Positions 1-5,691 of a DNA stretch of 6,562 nucleotides are shown here, piece after piece. The number at the start of each line of letters is the position of its first letter. The stretch's first letter is position 1. The DNA is from Patescibacteria group bacterium. GTDB taxonomy: Bacteria; Patescibacteriota; Gracilibacteria; UBA1369; PNNO01. Made by a program: the position numbers and the translations under genes. The notes under the pieces were generated by a model. The model had not been told where the DNA came from, searched no databases, and saw only the letters and a program-made list of their open reading frames with translations. The DNA is taken from the NCBI GenBank assembly GCA_018821175.1, contig JAHJMX010000133.1, positions 1-6,562 on the forward strand, given 5' to 3'.

Positions 1-144
1 ATTGATCTATTAATATTCGAAGGGTTTCTTTAACCGACGATAATCTTACAATTTATGACAAAACCCTGTCAAGGCAGGGAGCTCTCCCCTTAGACATTTT
101 AATGCTGCGTCAACAGGTTTTCACATGGTGACTCATGGTGGATT
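1..144. other. Non-coding stretch with overlapping potential RNA helices
   Basis: No convincing reading frame crosses this stretch; stops occur early in all frames, and the flanking AI-2E-family gene ends at 145. Several short perfect complementary segments overlap and could not all form at once. They are AGGGTTT (21-27) with AAACCCT (61-67), TGACA (56-60) with TGTCA (67-71), CCCTG (64-68) with CAGGG (75-79), and GGGAG (77-81) with CTCCC (84-88). CATGGTG is repeated directly at 124-130 and 134-140. No T-run follows any hairpin on either strand, so it is not a recognisable intrinsic terminator. It could be the end of an RNA gene or an untranslated region of a neighbour beyond the left edge. 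I do not recognise a family. Confidence 0.4.
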
Positions 145-1155
145 TTACCAATTTGGCAAATATTCGTCTTTGAACATTTTGATCATTAAAATGAAAAAAG
201 ACAAAACTAGTGGACCAACTATTATCCCTACGATACCAAAATATGATATCCCAAGGATTAAGCCCATTAAAGAAACAAATGGGTGTATTTTTGCAATTCG
301 GTTTTGTACATTTTGGCGGATATATCCATCTGCGATATAGCTCAAGAAAGCTCCCCATATTATTATCCCTATACCGGATACATGATCACCTGAATAAATG
401 TACATTGCACCTACTGGAATCCAGATGAATTGTATGCCAACAATTGGAATAAATGACAATATAGTCGCGATAAAAAACCAGAAAATGATATTGTCAAAGC
501 CAATAATCATGAGTCCTGCTGCGAATAAAAATCCGAGAACCAAGGAAACAATTCCGTTGCTTTCAATTGTTGCACGGATTACGTTGTGCATTTCTTTAAT
601 TAGTTTGTTCGAGTTTTTTTCTCCAAATGGAGCGATTTCTACCATAGTTTCTTTGACTTTCTCGTTATTTATAAGCAGGAAAAATAGGAGCATATACATC
701 ACGAACAAATTTACAAGCGTGTAAATTGTTGTGCTTAAAGCTACCATGGTGGTTCCTACTGCTGTCGCTGAAATATCCTTTAGTGTACTTGTTATGACTT
801 CGATATGTTCCTGTATGAATACTTGTAAATCGAAATTTTCATATGTAAAATTTAAGCTTGTGATTATATTGGCAGTCCATGGACTTTGGAGGATTTTGAT
901 GAATTCAGCAATTGCTACATATGAAACAAAAATTAGAGGGACGACGAAAAGAATAAAAGAAAGAATGATGATTAATGTTGCCGATAAGCCTTTTAGTTTG
1001 ATGAGTTTAGCTAGGCGTTTATATGCACGGTTGAAAACAACATATAGGACGACTGCCCCTGTGATTCCTGGAAGCAATTCAAATGCAAAATTAAATAGCA
1101 GAAAACTTACAATCACTATCATCAGTAGTGCTAAAAATTTCTTATCTTTATTCAT
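145..1155 (-). CDS. AI-2E family (PerM/YdiK-like) membrane transporter
   Basis: A 336-residue polytopic inner-membrane protein of the AI-2E family (the TqsA, PerM and YdiK group), close to the usual family length. Hydrophobic segments lie at about 8-42, 58-84, 136-162, 201-219, 222-255, 259-276 and 296-327. A more polar, probably extracytoplasmic segment at about 85-130 sits between the second and third clusters, as is usual in the family. Family-like motifs are IPIVG at 236-240 followed by WIPVGA at 245-250, and the C-terminal HPF at 291-293 leading into a glycine-rich stretch with FGIVG (306-310) and GPL (314-316). TqsA exports autoinducer-2 and other members act as ion antiporters, so the substrate here cannot be read from sequence. 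The ATG has no Shine-Dalgarno sequence; its leader is almost entirely A and T. It is divergent from lgt, and the promoters overlap. The family call is firm and the function is open. Confidence 0.9.
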   Translation of the reverse strand: MNKDKKFLALLMIVIVSFLLFNFAFELLPGITGAVVLYVVFNRAYKRLAKLIKLKGLSATLIIILSFILFVVPLIFVSYVAIAEFIKILQSPWTANIITSLNFTYENFDLQVFIQEHIEVITSTLKDISATAVGTTMVALSTTIYTLVNLFVMYMLLFFLLINNEKVKETMVEIAPFGEKNSNKLIKEMHNVIRATIESNGIVSLVLGFLFAAGLMIIGFDNIIFWFFIATILSFIPIVGIQFIWIPVGAMYIYSGDHVSGIGIIIWGAFLSYIADGYIRQNVQNRIAKIHPFVSLMGLILGISYFGIVGIIVGPLVLSFFILMIKMFKDEYLPNW

Positions 1156-1193
1156 TAATAATTTTATTATTTTTTATATTTTGTTCGTAGCTG

Positions 1194-1223
1194 ATTATGC
1201 CTCACGTTGTGGTATACTTACAA
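1194..1223 (-). promoter_or_regulatory. Candidate promoter of the AI-2E-family gene
   Basis: Read on the minus strand, TTGTAA (1223-1218) and CATAAT (1199-1194) are separated by 18 bp and resemble sigma-70 -35 and -10 boxes. The -10 lies 38 nt before the ATG, giving a leader of about 30 nt. This matches the spacing at the other promoters in the window. It overlaps the oppositely directed lgt promoter. Confidence 0.5.
1210..1218 (+). promoter_or_regulatory. Extended -10 promoter of lgt
   Basis: TGGTATACT is an extended -10 element (TGn followed by TATACT). No good -35 is visible 16-18 bp upstream; the best match is CTGATT at 1191-1196. Transcription would start near 1225, which places the longer in-frame ATG at 1197 upstream of the transcript and favours the ATG at 1248. 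Confidence 0.5.
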
Positions 1224-1247
1224 GCGGTTAAATATAATTATAAATTT

Positions 1248-2042
1248 ATGTTTGTTCATGATATTTCTCCGGTTCTAGTTGAAATTGGTAGCATCAGTTT
1301 GAGATGGTATGGAGTCCTTTTTGCTCTTGGAATTGTGATTAATTACCTTATTTTGATGTGGGTTTTTAAGCGAGAAGGTGAAAAAATAGAAACGCTTGAT
1401 AGTTTGGTACTTTATTTATTTTTTGGGTTGGTGATTGGAGCCCGGCTTGGTCACGTTTTCTTCTATGATTGGGGATATTATTCACAACATTTTTCGGAAA
1501 TTCTTATGATATGGCGTGGTGGACTCGCAAGTCATGGGGCTGCAATTGGCTTACTTATTTCATATTTACTTTGGATTTGGAGGCACAAAGTAAATTTTAC
1601 TAAATACCCGGACTTACTTGTTATCGCAATGCCGATTACAGCTGGGTTTGTGCGGCTCGGGAATTTTTTCAATTCCGAAATAATTGGTCTCCCTACAAAT
1701 GGTAATTGGGGTGTGGTTTTCAAGCGTCTTGGTGAAGATTTCCCTCGCCATCCATCGCAAATTTATGAAGCTGGTCTTAGCTTTGTAATTTTTATAATTT
1801 TGTTTGTTCTTTATTTGAAATTTTACAAAAAACTGCCAAAACTTTTTATACTATTTACGTATATTCTGTTGTATTTTTCGACTAGATTTTTGGTTGAATT
1901 TTGGAAGGAACGACAAACTGTTTCAGCAGACTTCCCGCTAACAATGGGGCAAATATTGAGTATATTGCCAATACTGCTTGCTGTTGGATATTTTGTGATT
2001 TTATTCGTGCGTACTCGCCGTGATATTCGAAGTTTAAATTAA
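1248..2042 (+). CDS. lgt: Prolipoprotein diacylglyceryl transferase
   Basis: Transfers diacylglycerol from phosphatidylglycerol to the lipobox cysteine of prolipoproteins, the first step of lipoprotein maturation, in the cytoplasmic membrane. The protein has 264 residues and a multi-pass hydrophobic profile. Family motifs appear in order: RWYG (19-22, the conserved tyrosine), GARLGHVFFYD (64-74), GGLASHGAAIG (91-101, with H96), RLGNFFNSEIIG (136-147, the signature with R136, N139 and E144), RHPSQIYE (167-174), RFLVEF (213-218) and MGQ (233-235). Two small deviations are serine at 143, where glycine is usual, and lysine at 220, where E. coli-type enzymes have arginine. The ATG at 1248 is chosen over 1197 because the extended -10 at 1210-1218 lies between them and MFVHDISPVL fits the family N-terminus. 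No Shine-Dalgarno sequence is seen. The gene ends in the TTAA shared with the convergent gene. Confidence 0.96.
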   Translation: MFVHDISPVLVEIGSISLRWYGVLFALGIVINYLILMWVFKREGEKIETLDSLVLYLFFGLVIGARLGHVFFYDWGYYSQHFSEILMIWRGGLASHGAAIGLLISYLLWIWRHKVNFTKYPDLLVIAMPITAGFVRLGNFFNSEIIGLPTNGNWGVVFKRLGEDFPRHPSQIYEAGLSFVIFIILFVLYLKFYKKLPKLFILFTYILLYFSTRFLVEFWKERQTVSADFPLTMGQILSILPILLAVGYFVILFVRTRRDIRSLN

Positions 2043-2479
2043 ATCTTGTTTTTTGCTTTGTTTGAATCAATGTATTCTACCTCAAAGTCACCATAACGTT
2101 CTGCAAATAGAGCGTCTTTCATTAGCTTTTCACGGGTCCCACTTACGATGTAAAGTTTTTTTTCTGGGACTCCTATTGCAGCAATTGTTGTATCGATTTC
2201 ATCTTCGGGACCAAAAGATTCTTCAGCGTTCAGCTTTGCGTTTTCAAAACTTTCGAAGCTAGGATTAAACGCTAACATCGTTGATCCTTCCATGATTCTA
2301 ATTGTGTATTTTCTTATTTCTTCTCTACAGCTTTTTATTTTGCGACTATCTTCAGCGGATTTATCTGCAATCAACTCTTCTCTTTTGAATGGCATTGTGC
2401 GTTCTGCCCCTCGATCACATTTGTTCCCACTAGGATTCTTACTTGGGAATGGTATTAATTTACATAGCTTCTCAGACAT
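2039..2479 (-). CDS. Hypothetical protein, 146 residues
   Basis: Not recognised. This is a soluble-looking, charged protein with no signal peptide or membrane segment. It carries three cysteines (C6, C21, C51), a basic region at about 30-62 and an acidic stretch at about 78-96. The C-terminal part alternates hydrophobic strand-like runs (LYIVSG at 109-114, FEVEYID at 132-138) with a charged helix at about 115-128, suggesting a small folded domain. The frame is open further to an ATG at 2515, but that ATG overlaps the -10 box (TATAAT, 2519-2514) of a near-consensus promoter. The ATG at 2479, giving MSEKL, is therefore the likely start. It has no Shine-Dalgarno sequence. The protein-like composition and dedicated promoter support a real gene. 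It is convergent with lgt (4-bp overlap) and divergent from the gene at 2644. Confidence 0.75.
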   Translation of the reverse strand: MSEKLCKLIPFPSKNPSGNKCDRGAERTMPFKREELIADKSAEDSRKIKSCREEIRKYTIRIMEGSTMLAFNPSFESFENAKLNAEESFGPEDEIDTTIAAIGVPEKKLYIVSGTREKLMKDALFAERYGDFEVEYIDSNKAKNKI

Positions 2480-2492
2480 AGAATTTGATTTA

Positions 2493-2516
2493 GTGAGCGC
2501 GTTCACAATGCGCATT
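2493..2516. promoter_or_regulatory. Candidate operator: two adjacent inverted repeats
   Basis: GTGAGCGCGTTCAC (2493-2506) is a 14-bp dyad with one mismatched pair. It abuts AATGCGCATT (2507-2516), a perfect 10-bp palindrome. Together they cover the likely transcription start and early leader of the minus-strand gene, and the second overlaps its -10. This is a good position for a repressor site. The block is noticeably G+C-rich for its surroundings. No regulator is identified in the window. Confidence 0.4.
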
Positions 2517-2541
2517 ATACGCCGGATCCTATATCTGTCAA
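2514..2541 (-). promoter_or_regulatory. Near-consensus sigma-70 promoter
   Basis: On the minus strand TTGACA (2541-2536) and TATAAT (2519-2514) match both consensus boxes exactly, with a 16-bp spacer. The -10 ends 34 nt before the ATG at 2479. It drives the 146-aa hypothetical gene and rules out the upstream ATG at 2515, which lies inside the -10. Confidence 0.8.
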
Positions 2542-2582
2542 TTTTTTAAAAAAATAAATAAATTTGTTTACACTGTCGCATA

Positions 2583-2611
2583 TTGACAAACATACGGTTT
2601 GATTATATGCT
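2583..2611 (+). promoter_or_regulatory. Candidate promoter of the gene at 2644
   Basis: A perfect -35 TTGACA (2583-2588) is followed after 17 bp by TATGCT (2606-2611), a 4-of-6 match to the -10 consensus. The -10 ends 32 nt before the ATG at 2644. The promoter is back to back with the minus-strand one; an A/T-rich stretch of about 40 bp separates the two -35 boxes. Confidence 0.6.
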
Positions 2612-2643
2612 ACGGTCCAGTTGATATTTAACTACTCCTACTT

Positions 2644-3093
2644 ATGTCATCATTTGATAATAATCGTCAAGATGTTGGCGAAAAACAAGCGCTTAGTCCT
2701 ACGCCTGCAACTCAAGACCTATCGTTAAAACAACTTGATTCATGCGAAATTACAAGCGTCATAGCTTATGTTAAGGCTTTGAATAGGAGTGGTTTATTAC
2801 ATGCTGTCCACGATTATTCTCCAGAAAAAGATAAATTAGAGGTGGGTGATGAGATTATTGTTTGTTATGACTCAAAAGATAGAGAAACAATATCTAGGGG
2901 TGGGTCGATAACCAATGGATATACTTTTTTGATAGATCAAAAAGTTCGTATCACTAAGATAGATGAGGAGCGTGCAAGAAATGAACTTCATCCTTTCAAT
3001 ATTTTGGTAGAAGAGATTTTGGCTGAAGATTCTCAGGGAAAGATATCAAATAAAGCTTGGATTTCGCTAGAAAACATTTTAATCATTGATTAA
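2644..3093 (+). CDS. Hypothetical protein, 149 residues
   Basis: Not recognised. The N-terminus (1-30) is polar and rich in Q, S, D, N and P, so probably flexible. The rest is a mixed charged domain without membrane segments or a signal peptide. Within it, AVHDY (54-58), KLEVGDEIIV (64-73) and WISLENILIID (139-149) look like the first strands and last strand of a small beta-barrel. They loosely recall an SH3-type fold, but the roughly 60 residues between them are too many for a plain SH3 domain, so this is only a hint. The gene has its own promoter (TTGACA at 2583) and no Shine-Dalgarno sequence; CTCCT before the start is the wrong polarity. The tsaB -10 begins about 20 bp after the stop. The divergent partner is the 146-aa hypothetical gene. 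Confidence 0.75.
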   Translation: MSSFDNNRQDVGEKQALSPTPATQDLSLKQLDSCEITSVIAYVKALNRSGLLHAVHDYSPEKDKLEVGDEIIVCYDSKDRETISRGGSITNGYTFLIDQKVRITKIDEERARNELHPFNILVEEILAEDSQGKISNKAWISLENILIID

Positions 3094-3110
3094 ACTTTAT
3101 CTTTGATTTT

Positions 3111-3119
3111 TGTTATAAT
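3111..3119 (+). promoter_or_regulatory. Extended -10 promoter of tsaB-rsmI
   Basis: TGTTATAAT is a perfect extended -10 (TGn plus TATAAT). No clear -35 lies 16-18 bp upstream. The element ends 43 nt before the preferred tsaB ATG at 3163 and only 16 nt before the longer alternative at 3136. The former is closer to the spacing of the other genes here. Confidence 0.65.
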
Positions 3120-3162
3120 TTGCACACAATCTTAAATGGTTGCGTGTTTATATTTATTTTTT

Positions 3163-3786
3163 ATGTTGATCTTGGGAATTAATACATCTGGGGAGAACGG
3201 AGAAATTGCGCTTGTTTCTGAACAAGGCGTTATAATTGAAAAATTTTGGGAATCAAACAACAACGAATCTGAGTTTCTACTGCCGAGTATTAACCAATTA
3301 ATGTCTGATGCGAATTCCAAATTTGAGGATTTGGATAAGGTTTTTGTGATTCAAGGGCCGGGGCCTTTTACTGCACTCCGCGTGTCTATTGCGGTGGCAA
3401 ATGCAATCGCATATGCTGAGGAGATTCCTGTTATATCTGCATCGATTTTTAAATATTTTGATGCAAAAAGTGATGTTGATTTTGCTATTTATGCAGGTAG
3501 AAATCAGATGTGGTTTCATGGGGATCTTATGGGATTTGATGAATTTTACAAGAAACTGCAGGATGAAAATATTCATGAAATTTTTGGTGTAATTCCATTT
3601 GCACAAAAACAAATTCTAGCTGAAAAAGGTGTAAATGTAATTCATATGAATGATTTGAAATCTTTTGGGAATACTATTTTAGATATGATGAGTATTAATT
3701 TTGATGGATGTGAAGAGAACTTTATAGCTAAACCACTTTATTTTTCCGCACCACATATTACAAAAAGTAAAAAATCTTATAAATAA
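3163..3786 (+). CDS. tsaB: tRNA t6A37 synthesis protein TsaB
   Basis: TsaB (YeaZ) is the catalytically inactive ASKHA-fold partner of TsaD. With TsaE it moves threonylcarbamoyl onto A37 of ANN-decoding tRNAs in the cytoplasm. The 207-residue protein shows the family hallmarks: an N-terminal strand and turn LILGINTSG (2-10), FLLPSINQL (38-46) corresponding to the usual LLP segment, GPGPFTALR (65-73) corresponding to GPGSFTGLR, and AGRNQMW (111-117) at the place of the conserved DARR-type segment. Proline replaces serine and alanine replaces glycine in the GPG motif, a mild divergence. The frame extends nine codons upstream to an ATG at 3136. The 3163 start gives the standard TsaB N-terminus and a leader length like its neighbours'. 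No Shine-Dalgarno sequence. It is followed after 21 bp by rsmI, probably in one operon. tsaD and tsaE are not in the window. Confidence 0.92.
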   Translation: MLILGINTSGENGEIALVSEQGVIIEKFWESNNNESEFLLPSINQLMSDANSKFEDLDKVFVIQGPGPFTALRVSIAVANAIAYAEEIPVISASIFKYFDAKSDVDFAIYAGRNQMWFHGDLMGFDEFYKKLQDENIHEIFGVIPFAQKQILAEKGVNVIHMNDLKSFGNTILDMMSINFDGCEENFIAKPLYFSAPHITKSKKSYK

Positions 3787-3807
3787 TCTGCTCAATAACA
3801 AAAAAAC

Positions 3808-4479
3808 ATGAAATTATATATAGTTTCGACTCCAATAGGGAATTTAGGTGATATTACTTTTCGTGCAATTGAAACACTTAAGGCAGTTGATGTAATTTTG
3901 GCTGAAGATACACGACATTCTCAGATTTTATTGAAGAAATATGATATTGATAAACAGGTGGTTTCTTATCATTCTCATAGTGGAAATTCTAAACTTGAAA
4001 AGATTTTGGATTTTTTCAAAGAAGGGAAGGAATGTGCACTTATTTCTGATGCTGGGACTCCTGGGATTTCAGATCCAGCATATTCATTAATTCAAGCAGC
4101 TCTTGAAATCGGAGTTGAAATAATCCCAATCCCTGGGGCGACCGCTATTTTAGCTGCGCTTGTGCCATCAGGATTGCCAATGAATCAATTTCTTTATCTT
4201 GGTTTTCTTCCAATCAAAAAAGGGCGGCAAACAGTTTTGAAGTCACTCGCAGATGAAGAACGTACAGTTGTTTTTTATGAATCCCCACATAGAATTGCAA
4301 AAACATTATCGCAACTCGAAGAATTCGTTGGAGCACAGCGCAAAATAGTTTTAGCTCGTGAACTTACAAAAATCCACGAAGAATTTATTAGGGGGACAGT
4401 AGGGGAATTAAACGCAATGTTTAAAACACGAAATCCAAAAGGAGAATTTGTAATTGTTTTAGGTGGATTAAATTATTGA
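3808..4479 (+). CDS. rsmI: 16S rRNA (cytidine(1402)-2'-O)-methyltransferase RsmI
   Basis: Methylates the ribose of C1402 in the decoding centre of 16S rRNA using S-adenosylmethionine; a tetrapyrrole-methylase-fold enzyme. Motifs in order: STPIGNLGDIT (7-17), AEDTR (32-36), SDAGTPGISDP (80-90), PGATA (109-113), LGFLP (131-135), YESPHR (157-162) and ARELTKIHEE (183-192), then the closing EFVIVL (213-218). The 223-residue length ends with the catalytic core. The roughly 50-residue C-terminal extension of longer homologues such as the E. coli enzyme is absent. The stop is TGA; reading through it as glycine gives no family-like sequence, so the short form is real. The start ATG sits after ACAAAAAAAC with no Shine-Dalgarno sequence. 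Likely co-transcribed with tsaB. Confidence 0.97.
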   Translation: MKLYIVSTPIGNLGDITFRAIETLKAVDVILAEDTRHSQILLKKYDIDKQVVSYHSHSGNSKLEKILDFFKEGKECALISDAGTPGISDPAYSLIQAALEIGVEIIPIPGATAILAALVPSGLPMNQFLYLGFLPIKKGRQTVLKSLADEERTVVFYESPHRIAKTLSQLEEFVGAQRKIVLARELTKIHEEFIRGTVGELNAMFKTRNPKGEFVIVLGGLNY

Positions 4480-4504
4480 CAAATGGCCTTCAGCCGAGTA
4501 AGTT
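4476..4504 (+). promoter_or_regulatory. Weak candidate promoter of the 368-aa gene
   Basis: A perfect TTGACA (4476-4481) overlaps the TGA stop of rsmI. It is followed after 17 bp by TAAGTT (4499-4504), a poor -10 that ends 27 nt before the ATG at 4532. The position fits the window's pattern, but the -10 is weak and read-through from tsaB-rsmI is equally possible. Confidence 0.3.
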
Positions 4505-4531
4505 TATGCCTTAAATTAACGCGCTCACGTT

Positions 4532-5638
4532 ATGGGAAAAAAAGAAGATAGAGGGATTGATGTAAATTTTTCGGGAGAGGATTCTCCTATTGATGGCATT
4601 ATTAGTGGGACAATTGACATGCCGAAAGATGTTGATGATTTGATTTTAATGGATGATGGTATTCCAGATGGGTGGGTTTCAATTGAGATAAATGATGATC
4701 CTGATGATTTGTTGCAACATATATCAGAAGGAGCGCTCTCGATTTTAAATGAGAATGATAATGATGAAGTTGGGGCTTTTAGTGCTGAAGATGGGGCTTT
4801 TCTTGAGCTGGATGAGGAGGATTTGGTTGAAATCAATGAGCCTATTCGCAATCGTATGCCAACAATGCGGTTGAAGGCTATAGATGCTGAAGTCTTGCCA
4901 CAAAAGGAAAAGCCAATTAGCGGATTGCATGATGCATTTTATATGAAAGATGTTAAACGTGAGGGACTTTATGTTTTAAAGGAGAAAAAAGGGCTTTTAT
5001 ATGGAGGGAAGAAATATGTAGATGATTATTTAAATGCAATTCGAGATGGAGCTGGGATCAACAAAGAGCATAACATTATGCATTTTAAAGATGATTTATA
5101 TGCAATATTGGCTTTATTAAACAATATTCCATATATTGCTCTACGGCCTACTGAATTGAATGCGAAAAAAGGCAGTTATACAATTGAGTTCACACGGCTC
5201 AAAGCAGGGATAAACTCACTTGGGTTTCAAGGTTTTGAAGATAAAGTTAATGATATATTGAAAAAATTTGAATATATAAAGTTAAAGGAAATTTTACCTG
5301 AAAACGATCAAGTAGCCTCTGAAATCGAATTTTTGGTTAGGCAAAATAAAGGGAAATATACAGAAGAAACAATTGAGTTTCTAAATAATGCTTTAAAAAA
5401 GGAATATAATGAAAGAATTAGAAAAATTCATCCTGGCATAAAATTTGATTTTGATATTGCCTTAGATTTTAGTAAATCCATTGTGTGTGTTGAAGGGATT
5501 GATCATGATAAAGAAAAATTATTCGAATTAGAATTTGTTTATCAAGGGCTTAATCAAGAGTATTTTGCTGAGCGTGTACGGAAATTCAAAGATCAATTGT
5601 TTATGTATTTTTGGGACTACAGGCTGCAAAAAAAATAA
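4532..5638 (+). CDS. Hypothetical protein with acidic N-terminal region, 368 residues
   Basis: Not recognised. Residues 1-105 are very acidic, with about 32 D/E against four K/R, and include runs such as DDPDD (55-59) and LDEEDLVE (93-100). This part looks disordered or charged-linker-like. From about 130 the composition becomes mixed and more basic. A folded region probably spans about 130-360, with predicted helices around 159-171, 184-198 and 276-300 and a helix rich in aromatic and charged residues at the C-terminus (about 340-366). There is no signal peptide, membrane segment or cysteine pattern; the only cysteine is C319. The acidic part is encoded by a GAT-rich stretch. It lies 52 bp after rsmI, with a possible own promoter and no Shine-Dalgarno sequence. 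Like the partial gene at 6419 it begins MGK, but no further alignment is evident. Probably a cytoplasmic lineage-specific protein. Confidence 0.8.
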   Translation: MGKKEDRGIDVNFSGEDSPIDGIISGTIDMPKDVDDLILMDDGIPDGWVSIEINDDPDDLLQHISEGALSILNENDNDEVGAFSAEDGAFLELDEEDLVEINEPIRNRMPTMRLKAIDAEVLPQKEKPISGLHDAFYMKDVKREGLYVLKEKKGLLYGGKKYVDDYLNAIRDGAGINKEHNIMHFKDDLYAILALLNNIPYIALRPTELNAKKGSYTIEFTRLKAGINSLGFQGFEDKVNDILKKFEYIKLKEILPENDQVASEIEFLVRQNKGKYTEETIEFLNNALKKEYNERIRKIHPGIKFDFDIALDFSKSIVCVEGIDHDKEKLFELEFVYQGLNQEYFAERVRKFKDQLFMYFWDYRLQKK

Positions 5639-5652
5639 AAATATGGTATAAA
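5624..5652 (+). promoter_or_regulatory. Candidate promoter of the pilin-like gene
   Basis: TGGTATAAA (5644-5652) is an extended -10. CTGCAA (5624-5629), a partial -35 match, lies 17 bp upstream of the TATAAA inside the end of the preceding gene. The -10 ends 39 nt before the GTG start at 5692. Confidence 0.55.
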
Positions 5653-5691
5653 TTCATTAGTGCACTTTAATAGATTATTAAATTAATATTT

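Noticed and set aside
57..97. tRNA-Val(GAC)-like segment on the minus strand (AGAGC ... CCTTGACA)
   Set aside because: The resemblance is limited to the D-arm end and anticodon loop. The best anticodon stem gives a six-base loop, the D-stem does not pair, and no T-arm pairs at the right distance; TTCGAAT on the minus strand (21-15) is flanked by non-complementary bases.
77..100. Intrinsic terminator (GGGAG/CTCCC hairpin)
   Set aside because: No T-run follows on either strand.
398..1231. Plus-strand frames opposite the AI-2E-family gene (398-724, 731-1231)
   Set aside because: The minus strand carries clear family motifs. These frames are shadows with no recognisable protein.
2053..2549. Plus-strand open frames at 2053-2262 and 2292-2549
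   Set aside because: They are antisense to the minus-strand gene, have low-complexity L/F/S-rich translations, and lack promoters of their own.
2803..3090. SH3 domain in the 149-aa protein
   Set aside because: Only the first strands and the last strand resemble SH3; the insertion between them is too long and key aromatic residues are not aligned. Kept only as a hint.
4477..4479. Possible UGA-to-glycine recoding (as in Gracilibacteria/Absconditabacteria)
   Set aside because: Read-through of the rsmI TGA gives no family-like sequence and RsmI is complete without it. All recognised genes are full length with TGA as stop.
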